38,027 nucleotides of DNA from Candidatus Berkelbacteria bacterium Licking1014_7 (GTDB lineage: Bacteria; Patescibacteriota; UBA1384; GWA2-35-9; CG2-30-39-44), in assembly GCA_007376535.1 (NCBI GenBank), contig VMGK01000014.1, positions 1-38,027 of the forward strand, written 5' to 3'. The notes beneath the pieces were generated by a model. That model searched no databases, was not told the origin of the DNA, and was given only the letters and a program-made list of their open reading frames with translations. The first letter of the stretch is position 1, and each line of letters begins with the position of its first letter. Of the stretch, positions 14,075 to 22,071 are shown piece by piece. The position numbers were made by a program, and so were the translations under genes.

Positions 14075-15856
14075 GTGGGCAAAGATGAAGACGGAGAATT
14101 TATTGAGATTTATAATAATTTTACTGAGGAAATGGACTTGACTGGCTGGAGTTTGGACGATAAAATTGACGCGGGTAGCAGCCCGTATTTTTTAAGCGGA
14201 AAAATTTTAGCCCATGAATATCAGGTTTTTTATTATTCAGAGACAAAAATTATTTTAAATAATGATGCTGACGAAGTGAATTTGATCAATCCGCAAGGCG
14301 AGATTATTAGTTCTGTAAAATATACTAATGCGCCCGAAGGGAAATCCTGGGGTCTTTTGGCGGATAAATATCAATGGTTGGATAATCTAACGCCCGGGGC
14401 AAAGAATACTTCCCCGCCTAAAATTGTTGATTTTCAAGCGAGCCGAAATTTTATTGCGTATAATAAAGACGCGGAGATTGATTTCAAAGTGGAAGCGATC
14501 GCTTTTGACGCGCAAATTGAAAAAATTGAAATTTCTCTCCCCTACCCTTTTCCCCAAAAAATTTTAGTCGGAGAGGAATGGCAATATTTAGAAAATCAAA
14601 TTAATGCGCCGCAAGAAATGCAAATTGAGGTCTTGGTAACAGATAGCGACGATCAAGTTGCGATCGCAAAAATTTCACTATATTTCTATGAAGATTTTAG
14701 TTCGATTGTGATGAACGAAATTTATCCTAATCCAGAAAATGGAGAAGAATTTATTGAAATTTTTAATCAATCGTCTTTATCAAAAAATCTGGCTTATTAT
14801 CAACTTGATGACGGAATGGGCGGCAGTAAACCATTTATATTTTCAAAAGAACAAACTATTCCCGCTTGGGGGTATTTGGTTGGGTATAAAAGTCAAACAA
14901 ATATCATTCTTAACAATGATACAGACAGCGCGCGCTTCATTGATCCTTTGGGCAAAGTGGTTGCTGAAATTAATTATACTAAAACGGAAAGAGGAAAATC
15001 ATACAATTTATTTATTGATAATTTTGAAAAAAAATGGTCGTGGAGCGCGCTTAAAACGCCCGGAGCCAAAAATGAAAAAATTGTTTATTCGCAAGCAATT
15101 TATATTTCAGAAATTTTGCCAAACCCGATTGGCAAAGACGAAGATGGAGAATTTATTGAAATTTATAATAGTTCAAATTTTATAATTGACTTAAGCGGTT
15201 GGGCGTTGGACGATGAAATTGGCGCGGGTAGCAATCAATACATTTTTAAGGATACAATAATTTTGCCGAAATCGTTTTTATACATATTGCGATCGCAAAA
15301 TAATATCATATTAAATAATGATCGCGACAGTGTTAATTTAATTGATCCAGATGGAAAAGTTGTTTCAAGTATAAATTATAGCGCCACTGGCAAAGAGGGC
15401 TGGAGTTATAGTTTGATTTTAGGCAATTTTTTTTGGACTTTGGAGCCGACGCCCGGGAAAGAAAATGTTTTGATACAAATAGAAAAAAAAGCGATCGCAA
15501 CTGTCAATCCGGCAAATTCAATTTTAAACATTAGTCAATCAGAAGAAAATACTATTATAATCAATGATAGTAGTAAGATTATTACTGAAAAGATTATCGT
15601 AGTCAAACAGTCAACCAATAAAATTTTGCAGATTACTGGAGATATTGTTGATTATTTTATTGAACCATTTTTGCCAAAAACCGCTTTTGCAAGCGAGCAG
15701 GATAAATCGATTTTGGGCGCGCAAACCCAAAAACACTTTTCAAACTCAAGAAGATTTAGTATAGTGAGATATGTTATTTTATCTTTATTTTTAATTGGAA
15801 TTATAAATTTATGCAAAAATTTATTGTTTCTAATTCGGCTGACGCGCAAAGAATAG
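14075..15856 (+). CDS. Lamin-tail-domain surface protein, 5' end disrupted
   Basis: A secreted or membrane-anchored protein with three lamin-tail (LTD) domains, a fold common in CPR surface proteins. The units are around 14050-14400, 14700-15060 and 15105-15470. Each has ISEILPNP or NEIYPNP, GEFIEIYN, an LxGWxLDD or LDDGMG turn, and an IILNND..DSVNLIDP strand pair. A transmembrane helix (IVRYVILSLFLIGIINL) lies near the C terminus. The GTG start at 14075 is inside the first domain. The frame is open back to 14012, encoding KGALADETPPPIIISEILPNP, which looks like the end of a signal peptide. The matching hydrophobic part (MGFYCASLFLL) is in another frame, so one extra G near 14014 probably breaks the gene. 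It overlaps tsaE by 46 bp. Confidence 0.85.
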   Translation: MGKDEDGEFIEIYNNFTEEMDLTGWSLDDKIDAGSSPYFLSGKILAHEYQVFYYSETKIILNNDADEVNLINPQGEIISSVKYTNAPEGKSWGLLADKYQWLDNLTPGAKNTSPPKIVDFQASRNFIAYNKDAEIDFKVEAIAFDAQIEKIEISLPYPFPQKILVGEEWQYLENQINAPQEMQIEVLVTDSDDQVAIAKISLYFYEDFSSIVMNEIYPNPENGEEFIEIFNQSSLSKNLAYYQLDDGMGGSKPFIFSKEQTIPAWGYLVGYKSQTNIILNNDTDSARFIDPLGKVVAEINYTKTERGKSYNLFIDNFEKKWSWSALKTPGAKNEKIVYSQAIYISEILPNPIGKDEDGEFIEIYNSSNFIIDLSGWALDDEIGAGSNQYIFKDTIILPKSFLYILRSQNNIILNNDRDSVNLIDPDGKVVSSINYSATGKEGWSYSLILGNFFWTLEPTPGKENVLIQIEKKAIATVNPANSILNISQSEENTIIINDSSKIITEKIIVVKQSTNKILQITGDIVDYFIEPFLPKTAFASEQDKSILGAQTQKHFSNSRRFSIVRYVILSLFLIGIINLCKNLLFLIRLTRKE

Positions 15857-16314
15857 CCAAAAAATTTCAGGCAAAAATTTTAAGAGCGCAATTGATTTTT
15901 TTACGAGGTGATCTGGGGAGCGGAAAAACGCATTTTGTCAAATGTTTGGCAAAGGTTTTGGGCATAGAAGAAGTGGTAATTTCTCCGAGTTTTCAGCTTG
16001 CCAAGGAGTATAAAATTTCAGTAAAATCGCCAAAGAAAAAATTGGTTCATATTGATCTTTACCGTTTGCCAGAATTAAAATCGTCAATTGATTTTCCAGA
16101 ATTGTTTGATTATTTAAGCGATCGCAAAAATTTAGTTATTGTTGAATGGGGGGAACGGGCAAAAAATGTGGTGGCGCCAGATTTAATTTTTGAATTTGAA
16201 AATCATCAACGGGAGTTTAGTATAAGTTGTTCAAACACAATTGAATTAAATCAAAAAGCAAAGAGTAAAAAGCAAAAACAAATATTAAAATGTAAAAATA
16301 TTTTTAATTTTTGA
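15811..16314 (+). CDS. tsaE: tRNA t6A biosynthesis ATPase TsaE
   Basis: TsaE is the P-loop ATPase that cycles the TsaB-TsaD complex during synthesis of the universal t6A37 modification of ANN-decoding tRNAs. Visible motifs are Walker A GDLGSGKT at residues 33-40, SPSF, the HIDLYRL strand-loop and IVEWGERA. The ATG at 15811 lies inside the end of the lamin-tail gene. The last 22 or so residues (from LNQKAKSKKQ) are encoded by a dispersed element that has the same ends as the one at 11856, so the native C terminus was replaced or extended by that element. tsaB follows, and tsaD is not in the window. Confidence 0.95.
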   Translation: MQKFIVSNSADAQRIAKKFQAKILRAQLIFLRGDLGSGKTHFVKCLAKVLGIEEVVISPSFQLAKEYKISVKSPKKKLVHIDLYRLPELKSSIDFPELFDYLSDRKNLVIVEWGERAKNVVAPDLIFEFENHQREFSISCSNTIELNQKAKSKKQKQILKCKNIFNF

Positions 16315-16326
16315 TATTTGATTTAT
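16247..16326. repeat. TAAATCAAA-terminated element, copy 2, in tsaE
   Basis: Starts with the same 23 bases as 11857-11879 and ends GATATTTGATTTA. It supplies the last codons and the stop of tsaE. Confidence 0.65.
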
Positions 16327-16395
16327 TTAGAATGAATATCTGTCCGCGATTGTTGAAAGTATGATATACCATAAAAGAGGTATTAAATTATATTA

Positions 16396-16824
16396 ATGAC
16401 ATCTAAAATGAAAATTATTCAAATCAATACTTGTGAAAATCCGGCGTCAATAAAATTAGTGGTAGATGGCAAGGTGGTAAAAAAAATTATTTGGCAACAG
16501 GGGAAAGGCAAAGCGGAAAAATTGCTCAAAAATATTGACTTTTTGCTTTCAAAAAATCGACTATCTGTTTTGCGAGTAGACAGTTTTGAGGTAGGCGCGC
16601 ATTGTGAGGCAGGATCATATACTGGGCACAGAATTGGCGTGGCAGTGGCAAATGCGATTAATTTTGTTTTGGGTAAACCCCCACACCTTTACAGCCGTGC
16701 CCCCACCACCAATACATTAGTGTGGGGGCGTGGCTTTCTGCAAAGGTGTGGGGGTAAAAAGGTAAAAATGATTATTCCAACTTATGGCAAGGCGCCCAAG
16801 ATAACTAAGAAAATTCCTAATTAA
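16396..16824 (+). CDS. tsaB: TsaB-like t6A protein with an in-frame palindromic insert
   Basis: TsaB is the inactive ASKHA-fold partner that binds TsaD in the t6A synthase. This copy is short, as in other CPR bacteria. It has the N-terminal strand MKIIQINTC with KLVVDGKVV, and the family signature FEVGAHCEAGSYTGHRIGVAVANAI, equivalent to the GPGSFTGLRIG motif of other TsaB. It ends with IIPTYGKAPKIT, a typical C terminus. Between LGK and KVKMIIPTYG lies a 27-residue insert that exactly matches a GTAAACCCCC palindromic element. Removing the 81 bases restores LGK-KVKM in frame. Start 16396 or, four codons later, 16408. It follows tsaE by 81 bp. Confidence 0.85.
   Translation: MTSKMKIIQINTCENPASIKLVVDGKVVKKIIWQQGKGKAEKLLKNIDFLLSKNRLSVLRVDSFEVGAHCEAGSYTGHRIGVAVANAINFVLGKPPHLYSRAPTTNTLVWGRGFLQRCGGKKVKMIIPTYGKAPKITKKIPN
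16673..16758 (+). repeat. GTAAACCCCC palindromic element, copy B, inside tsaB
   Basis: Arms CCCCCACACCTTT and AAAGGTGTGGGGG pair, with a second inner CCCCCAC/GTGGGGG hairpin and the conserved CTTTCTG on the 3' side. GTAAA is present on both sides in direct orientation. The net insertion is 81 bp and keeps the tsaB frame open. Confidence 0.85.
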
Positions 16825-16924
16825 ATCCCAATTCCCAAATCCCAATCCGAAGTAATGACCATGGTATTGATTTTTTGGCGCAAAAATGTTTTAATATCTA
16901 TATTGACAATCAGGAGGTGCTAAA

Positions 16925-17344
16925 ATGGAAATAAACCAATGGGTAATCAAGGTTAATCTTAAAGAGCCTAGCTACCAATGCGATGATTTAGAAAAAGAAT
17001 ACTTACATTCTGGGGACAGCGAAAATATGCATCGTTTTCGTATTAAGTTTCCTAAGCCCAATACCCAACGTGATCAATATGTGTCAATGAGGTACTTCTG
17101 CTGTTCGGATGGAATTGAGGATGCGGTAGCGCTTCACTTGTATTGTGGCAAGATTGTGTACGGTTGGGTTTGGGAAAAAGTCCCAACAGGACTAGGGCAT
17201 CCCGTAGATCACGTTGTATATAATGTTCATGAGCTAGCAAACAAATTCCCTGATGCAGTTGCCTTTCTTCGTCAAGAAGGAATTTTGGAAAAAACCTGGC
17301 TACAAAAAATCTTAGCATATCTCATCTCAATCTTTGCCAGATAA
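16925..17344 (+). CDS. Hypothetical protein (139 aa)
   Basis: Unrecognised. The start is clear from CAGGAGG seven bases upstream of the ATG; the leader TTGACAATC-AGGAGG resembles that of the gene at 5107. It is mostly hydrophilic, with aromatic strands (VSMRYFCCSDGIEDAVALHLYCGKI, split by a Cys pair) and a C-terminal hydrophobic helix (WLQKILAYLISIFAR) that could attach it to a membrane. A terminator follows at once. It sits between tsaB and the LCP gene without evident functional links. Confidence 0.7.
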   Translation: MEINQWVIKVNLKEPSYQCDDLEKEYLHSGDSENMHRFRIKFPKPNTQRDQYVSMRYFCCSDGIEDAVALHLYCGKIVYGWVWEKVPTGLGHPVDHVVYNVHELANKFPDAVAFLRQEGILEKTWLQKILAYLISIFAR

Positions 17345-17370
17345 CAGAACAATAAGTTATCTGGTTTTTT
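17337..17370 (+). terminator. Rho-independent terminator
   Basis: CCAGATAAC (17337-17345) pairs with GTTATCTGG (17356-17364), followed by six T residues. The stem includes the stop codon of the upstream gene. Confidence 0.85.
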
Positions 17371-17527
17371 AATGTTGCGTAACAAATTTTATTCCAAGAC
17401 GGGACTTGCCCTGATGATAATTTTTTTCTTCACATTGCTTGCCTAAAAAATTTGGCAAAATTCTAACCTCTAACATCTATCATCCAACCTCTAGTTCCTG
17501 AACAATTTGCCCAATCCAAATTGATTA

Positions 17528-17536
17528 TGCTACAAT
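17528..17536 (+). promoter_or_regulatory. Extended -10 box of the LCP gene
   Basis: TGCTACAAT ends 7 bases before the ATG at 17544. There is no Shine-Dalgarno sequence, so a leaderless mRNA is likely. Confidence 0.5.
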
Positions 17537-17543
17537 AGTTTTA

Positions 17544-18956
17544 ATGAATTCAAAAGAACAAAAGATTGAGGGCAAGGAGCAGAGCGAACAAAGCCAGCCT
17601 CAAAAAGTTATTCGTGTTAAAAAGCCAAAGCCCTGGCAAAGGTTTTTGTTGATTTTTATTATTATTTTGGTTTTGGCGGGTATTGTTTGGTTGGCGCGAG
17701 TTTTTAGTTTGGTTTCAAGTATTTCGCAAAGTTCATCAGACAAAACCGGGATTTTTAATTTTCCCTTTTCTCAAAAGTCAGGATTAAAAGGAGAAAATGA
17801 AGGAAGAATTAATTTACTGTTTTTTGGTATAGGCGGCGCGACCCACCCCAAAGGTGGCAATTTGACCGATTCAATGATTTTGGTAAGTATTGACACGACC
17901 AGCGATCAGAAAAAACTGGCGATGATCAGCATTCCGCGCGACTTGTTGGTCAAAATGCCCAGACCGCTTACTGGCGAGCAAAAGATTAACGCTGTCTATG
18001 AGTTGGCGCAGCAGCAAAAAGATAAGACCAAAATGGACGGCGCGCAAGCATTGCAATCTGTGATGCGGGAAATATCAGGTCAGGATATTCATTACTGGGT
18101 CAAGATTGATTTTGTGGGTTTTGAAAAATTGATCGACAGTTTGGGCGGAATTACGGTTGATGTTTTGGAAGATATATACGATTCAAGTTTTCCAGCAGAT
18201 AATTTAGAGGATTACGCGCCGTTTTCTATCAAAGCGGGCGAGCGCAAAATGAATGGCGAGGTGGCTTTGAAATACGCCCGTTCTCGTTATACCACTTCTG
18301 ATTTTGACAGAAGCAAGCGCCAGCAACAGATTATTACCGCAGTTAAAGACGAGTTTGAAAACAAGGGTTATATTTATCGTCCGGATAAGATTTTAGAAAT
18401 TATGTCAATTTTAAGCAAGAATTTGAAAACCAATTTTGCGCCGCAGGAAATCAGTCAGGTATATAAAATTATTAAAGATATTCCCGATGACAAGATATAT
18501 AATTTAGTGCTTGATAATACTATTGATGGTCCGTTCAAGACCGTATCAAACGGCGGCTATTATTTGACTCCCAAGACCGGTAATTGGAAAGAATTGCAAG
18601 AAAAAATAAAAGGAGTTTTTAATTTGTCAATCAGCCAAAAGGATCAGGCGAAAATTGAAGTGCAAGATGGAACAAAGGCAAAAATTGCCGCTAAAAAACT
18701 GACGCAAGATTTGCAAGCGATTGGTTTTGATGCGGTCCACACCGGCGCCGCTGAAAGGATCTATCCGGTGTCGCAAATTTATGATTTTTCCAATGGAGAA
18801 AAGCAGGACACCATCAACTTTCTGCAAAAAAAATTGGCAAGCAATAAATTGTCAACCGGAACTTTATCAATGCTTCAATCAAAAAATTCCCCATCTGTCC
18901 ATATTCTAATTATAATCGGCGAAGATTATGTTAAAGCAGAAAACAACAACGAATAA
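17544..18956 (+). CDS. LCP-family (LytR-CpsA-Psr) cell-wall ligase with LytR_C domain
   Basis: LCP enzymes transfer lipid-linked glycopolymers onto peptidoglycan outside the membrane. The protein has a charged cytoplasmic N terminus, one transmembrane helix (about residues 33-52), then the LCP domain: LLFFGIGG, NLTDSMILVSID with the metal/pyrophosphate Asp, ISIPRDLLVKMP, KINAVYEL and ALKYARSRYTTSDFDRSKRQQQ with the conserved Arg residues. Near residues 363-460 a LytR_C domain follows (KIEVQDGTKAKIAAKKLTQDLQAIGF). The 470-residue length is usual for the two-domain form. The next gene starts 29 bp before its stop. Confidence 0.94.
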   Translation: MNSKEQKIEGKEQSEQSQPQKVIRVKKPKPWQRFLLIFIIILVLAGIVWLARVFSLVSSISQSSSDKTGIFNFPFSQKSGLKGENEGRINLLFFGIGGATHPKGGNLTDSMILVSIDTTSDQKKLAMISIPRDLLVKMPRPLTGEQKINAVYELAQQQKDKTKMDGAQALQSVMREISGQDIHYWVKIDFVGFEKLIDSLGGITVDVLEDIYDSSFPADNLEDYAPFSIKAGERKMNGEVALKYARSRYTTSDFDRSKRQQQIITAVKDEFENKGYIYRPDKILEIMSILSKNLKTNFAPQEISQVYKIIKDIPDDKIYNLVLDNTIDGPFKTVSNGGYYLTPKTGNWKELQEKIKGVFNLSISQKDQAKIEVQDGTKAKIAAKKLTQDLQAIGFDAVHTGAAERIYPVSQIYDFSNGEKQDTINFLQKKLASNKLSTGTLSMLQSKNSPSVHILIIIGEDYVKAENNNE

Positions 18957-19515
18957 GATTAAAAAATATCTGCAATTTTTGTTGTTGGTGTTTTTTGTCG
19001 CTAATTTCGCGCTGTTTATTCAGATTGAAACCTTTATTTTATTAAAAGTCGTTCTGACATTTTTGTCAATTTGGTTTTTGGCGCTGTTTTTCAAAAACGA
19101 TTGGGATTTTTTAATTATTTTAGAAAATTTTTTATTAGCGACAATTCTTTTTTATTTCCTAGACACGGGATTGCTGTCACACGTGTGGGCGTATTTGATT
19201 TTTGTGGTTTTAAGTTTGTTTTATTTTTTCGCCATTCATTGGAACAAAAGCGAAATTGATGATTACAAAAAACATATTATTTATATTGGTCTATTGTCGC
19301 TATTGATGACAGAGGCATTTGCGTTTTTGAAATTTCTTCCGATTGACAGTAAAAATCGCGCGATTATTTTGGTCTTGATCTTTTGGTATTTTGATCAAAT
19401 ATATTTTTACTATCGCGCCAAGACGATTAATAAAATGATTGTATTTAATCTTACGGCGATTTTTCTGATAATTTTTGTTATAATAATATCAACATTAGAA
19501 TTGTTGGGAAGATAA
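18928..19515 (+). CDS. Hypothetical polytopic membrane protein
   Basis: A 195-residue membrane protein with about six hydrophobic segments and only a short charged linker near residues 105-115 (HWNKSEIDDYKKH). It overlaps the LCP gene by 29 bp, so translation is probably coupled and a role at the cell envelope is likely (inference). No family is recognised. Confidence 0.8.
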   Translation: MLKQKTTTNKIKKYLQFLLLVFFVANFALFIQIETFILLKVVLTFLSIWFLALFFKNDWDFLIILENFLLATILFYFLDTGLLSHVWAYLIFVVLSLFYFFAIHWNKSEIDDYKKHIIYIGLLSLLMTEAFAFLKFLPIDSKNRAIILVLIFWYFDQIYFYYRAKTINKMIVFNLTAIFLIIFVIIISTLELLGR

Positions 19516-19540
19516 CCTACTGAAGGTAGGAAATGTCAAC

Positions 19541-19650
19541 TAACACGACTTAGGCAAAGGCGTAAATTTAGTCCTTTTATATTTTCTTGGATAATCGCTT
19601 CTCGGCACGCTCCTCGCCCCAGCGGGCTCGTCGCTCGTCCTCGCCTTCCC
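19541..19650 (-). repeat. Dispersed repeat D, copy 2
   Basis: Inverted relative to 1-127. It matches the GC-rich part and the flanking ATTATCCAAGAAAATATAA and GCCTAAGTCG segments with a few differences. It lies between a membrane-protein gene and the prolyl isomerase gene, whose start is unclear. Confidence 0.8.
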
Positions 19651-19772
19651 GATAAATTCCTTTCTGTAAAATAGATTACATTCTATTATTACAGAAGCGT
19701 CATTAACGGGACGCGGCGCTCGGGTGCCTCTTTAGCGGATTTTTAAATATTACGATCAAAAAGTTTCAAAAT

Positions 19773-20681
19773 TTGCTAAAAACCGTTCAAGGCGGAATTA
19801 AAAAATTTAAAGATAAAAATAAAAATGACTTGATTAAAACGCCCTGGTTTCTAATAATAGTGATTCTGATTATTTATTTGATGGGCACGATTGGCACCGG
19901 AGCGGTGATTTATGGATATAAAACAAATTCGCCAACGTCGCGCGCGTTTTTAATTATCTTTCCTTTACCAGCGGTTATTTTTGATTCAAGCGCGGTATCG
20001 GTTTCAGAGGTCTTTGAGAGAATGAATTATTCAATAAATTTTAATCGCGCTAACAAACGGGCGGACGAGCCAGAAAAGGATTTGCGAAAAAGGGTAGTTG
20101 AGCAGTTGATTGAAGATCGTTTGTATTTACTCGGCGCGTCGCGGATTAATGTCGTGGTTACTTCTGACGAAGTTCAGCAGGCGTTTGATAAAGTGGCGCA
20201 GGAAAACGGCGGAGTGGAAGAAGTTAAAAACGCGCTTTTAAGTTTGTATGGAATGAACGAAGCGGGCTTTAAGAAACTTATCAAAGCGCAGGTTTTAAAA
20301 GATAAAGTGCGCGACGAGGCATTTGAGCAGGTAAAATTAAAACATATTTTAGTGGCAGACGAGGAAACCGCCAAAAAAGTTATCGCAGAAATTCAGGCAG
20401 GCAAGAAATTTGAAGACGCGGCGCGGGAATTTTCTAAAGACGAAACCAGCCGCGATAAGGGTGGAGAAGTTGGCTGGGTAAGGCGCGGTCAATACGACGA
20501 AAAATTAGACGAGGTGATTTTTAATATTGAGACGGGAAAATTATCCGAAACTCCGGTTCAGAGCAATTACGGCTGGCAGATTATTTTAGTGGAAGAGAAA
20601 AAAGGGAGTATTGCGGTTTCGCTGGAAAAGTGGCTGGAGGATTTGAAAAGCCAAACGCGGGTGTGGCGGCTGTTGAAGTAG
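19773..20681 (+). CDS. Membrane-anchored parvulin-type peptidyl-prolyl isomerase
   Basis: A PrsA/SurA-like foldase that helps exported proteins fold outside the membrane. It has a transmembrane helix (about residues 25-50), an N-terminal chaperone-like helical region (SVSEVFERMNYSINF ... LYLLGASRINVVVTSDEV), and a parvulin domain from KLKHILVADEETA through GGEVGWVRRGQYDEKLDEVIF to NYGWQIILVEE. The start is uncertain: the TTG at 19773 has no ribosome binding site, and repeat D lies about 120 bp upstream, so the original 5' end may have been lost or altered. Confidence 0.88.
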   Translation: MLKTVQGGIKKFKDKNKNDLIKTPWFLIIVILIIYLMGTIGTGAVIYGYKTNSPTSRAFLIIFPLPAVIFDSSAVSVSEVFERMNYSINFNRANKRADEPEKDLRKRVVEQLIEDRLYLLGASRINVVVTSDEVQQAFDKVAQENGGVEEVKNALLSLYGMNEAGFKKLIKAQVLKDKVRDEAFEQVKLKHILVADEETAKKVIAEIQAGKKFEDAAREFSKDETSRDKGGEVGWVRRGQYDEKLDEVIFNIETGKLSETPVQSNYGWQIILVEEKKGSIAVSLEKWLEDLKSQTRVWRLLK

Positions 20682-20705
20682 ATGTTAATCTTTAAAGTAT
20701 TAAAT

Positions 20706-20737
20706 TTGACAAAATTCAGAATTTCTGATATTCTGAA
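20706..20737 (+). promoter_or_regulatory. Promoter and operator of the AbrB/PIN module
   Basis: TTGACA (20706-20711), a 17-base spacer and TATTCT (20729-20734) form a good promoter. An inverted repeat TTCAGAAT (20715-20722) / ATTCTGAA (20730-20737) covers the spacer and the -10 box and fits an operator for the AbrB-type antitoxin, as usual for autoregulated toxin-antitoxin operons. Confidence 0.7.
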
Positions 20738-20759
20738 AATCAGAAAATAATTAAAAAAT

Positions 20760-20996
20760 ATGACACAAGTTAGAGTTAGGGAACGAGGGGAGATAACTAT
20801 TCCTCAAAAAATTAGGGAAAAATATAAAATTGAAGCCAACGATATGATCTATGTCTATCCAATGGGTGATGGCATTTATTTACGCACAAAAGAATCGATT
20901 GTTGAGAAAGCGCAAGAAATTGGAGAACAAATGCTAAAAAAAGCCGGATTAACCGTTAAAGATCTGCTCAAAGACTTAGACGATAATGAAGCTTAA
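20760..20996 (+). CDS. AbrB/MazE-type antitoxin
   Basis: A 78-residue swapped-hairpin AbrB-family DNA-binding protein. The core is VRVRERGEITIPQKIREKYKIEANDMIYVYPMGDGIYL, followed by a helical tail that would wrap and inhibit the toxin. The gene overlaps the PIN toxin gene by 11 bp, and an inverted-repeat operator covers its promoter. It is expected to neutralise the PIN ribonuclease and repress the operon. Confidence 0.88.
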   Translation: MTQVRVRERGEITIPQKIREKYKIEANDMIYVYPMGDGIYLRTKESIVEKAQEIGEQMLKKAGLTVKDLLKDLDDNEA

Positions 20997-21426
20997 GATT
21001 TTTTTAGACAGCAATATATTTATCGCTGGGCTAGGATCAAAAATCGGTGCTTCGGCTGAGGTTTTAAAGTTGATCCAATCTGTACATATTGAAACATGTA
21101 CATCAAAATTAGTGGTTGAAGAAGTTAAGCGGAACTTGACAAGAAAGTTACCTCAATATTTACCGATATATTTTCAAGTATTGTCAAAAACCGGTATCAA
21201 TATATATTCGAACGCCAGAATAACAAATAATCGCATTTCCAAGACGATACCAAAACATTCTGATGTTATTATTTTTAATACAGCACAAAAATTACATATT
21301 GATTATTTTATCACTCTAAACCGTAAGCATTTTCATCAAAAAGAAGTAAAAAAAATTGCCAATTTTAAAATTATCACACCAGCAGAATTCTTAGCAATTT
21401 TCCGCAAAAACTTTTTCAAAAATTGA
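20986..21426 (+). CDS. PIN-domain ribonuclease toxin
   Basis: A 146-residue PIN-fold nuclease, the toxin partner of the AbrB-type antitoxin. Acidic active-site candidates are D8 (FLDSNIF), E45/E46 (VVEEVKRN) and D93 (KHSDVIIFNTA). The last canonical position is in the LNRKHF stretch (Asn rather than Asp). Members of this class cleave RNA, often tRNA or mRNA, when freed from the antitoxin. Its frame overlaps the antitoxin gene. tRNA-Asp lies 34 bp downstream. Confidence 0.85.
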   Translation: MKLKIFLDSNIFIAGLGSKIGASAEVLKLIQSVHIETCTSKLVVEEVKRNLTRKLPQYLPIYFQVLSKTGINIYSNARITNNRISKTIPKHSDVIIFNTAQKLHIDYFITLNRKHFHQKEVKKIANFKIITPAEFLAIFRKNFFKN

Positions 21427-21460
21427 TTTTTAAGATAAAATTTGGTAAAATTTCATTGAT

Positions 21461-21535
21461 GGGCGTGTAGCTTAGCTGGTTTAAAGCACCACACTGTCAC
21501 TGTGGAGATCGCCGGTTCGAATCCGGTCGCGCCCG
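21461..21535 (+). tRNA. tRNA-Asp (GTC anticodon)
   Basis: Acceptor GGGCGTG pairs with CGCGCCC (one wobble), the anticodon loop CTGTCAC gives GTC, T-arm GCCGGTTCGAATCCGGT, discriminator G, and CCA encoded at 21536-21538. Confidence 0.95.
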
Positions 21536-21549
21536 CCAGTCCGAACAAA

Positions 21550-21861
21550 ATGACAAAATTAGACGCAATAAAAATAGGTAAAAATTACAAAACAGAATTG
21601 GAAAAAAATAATATTCCAGTTTCAGCAATGTATTTATTTGGTTCTTTCGCGCGTGGAAAGCAAAGAGAAGGTAGTGATATTGATTTTTGCGTGGTTTCGA
21701 ATAATTTTGGGAAGAATGATTTTGAAGAAATGGTGGCAATCAATCAAATTGGTAAAAAAGTATCTCCATTTATTGAAGCTTTTCCAGTTTCAGAGAAAGA
21801 TTTTTTAGATGGCTCAAATCCTATTGGGGTAGAAGCTAAAAAAACCGGAAAAAAGTTCTAA
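21550..21861 (+). CDS. Minimal nucleotidyltransferase (MNT family)
   Basis: A 103-residue protein of the polymerase-beta-type nucleotidyltransferase superfamily. The signature is FGSFARGKQREGSDIDFCVV: G31-S32 and the metal ligands D43 and D45. Stand-alone MNT proteins often act as antitoxins that AMPylate a HEPN toxin. No HEPN gene is adjacent here, so it may be orphaned. The ATG at 21550 is preferred; the frame runs back into tRNA-Asp. Confidence 0.85.
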   Translation: MTKLDAIKIGKNYKTELEKNNIPVSAMYLFGSFARGKQREGSDIDFCVVSNNFGKNDFEEMVAINQIGKKVSPFIEAFPVSEKDFLDGSNPIGVEAKKTGKKF

Positions 21862-22071
21862 CAAAAAATACCGTGCAGGGCGTAGAAAAATAAAACCTTA
21901 ATATCCAAATCTAATTTTGGTTCCAATATCGTTCACTAAGCCCCGATTTTTAAATCCTAAATCCTAAGCTCTAAATCCTAAACAAATTCCAAAGCTCTAA
22001 ATTCTAAAACTCCGCCATCCTTGAATTTTGAGTCAGGATATTTTAGTATTAAATAAAGAAAGGAGAAGAAT
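21862..22071. repeat. AT-rich degenerate text and direct repeat DR1
   Basis: Contains DR1 (21920-21945), a 26-bp direct repeat seen again with one mismatch at 22892-22917. It also has a low-complexity run of AAATCCTAA and CTCTAAATTC-type words (about 21950-22010). Confidence 0.6.

Noticed and set aside
13840-14088. 82-codon frame starting just after the -10 box
   Set aside because: It is built from two tandem hairpin elements and ends in the wrong frame of the lamin-tail gene.
15660-15690. LPKTA as a sortase signal in the lamin-tail protein
   Set aside because: It is about 30 residues from the membrane helix and not followed directly by it, so it is probably chance.
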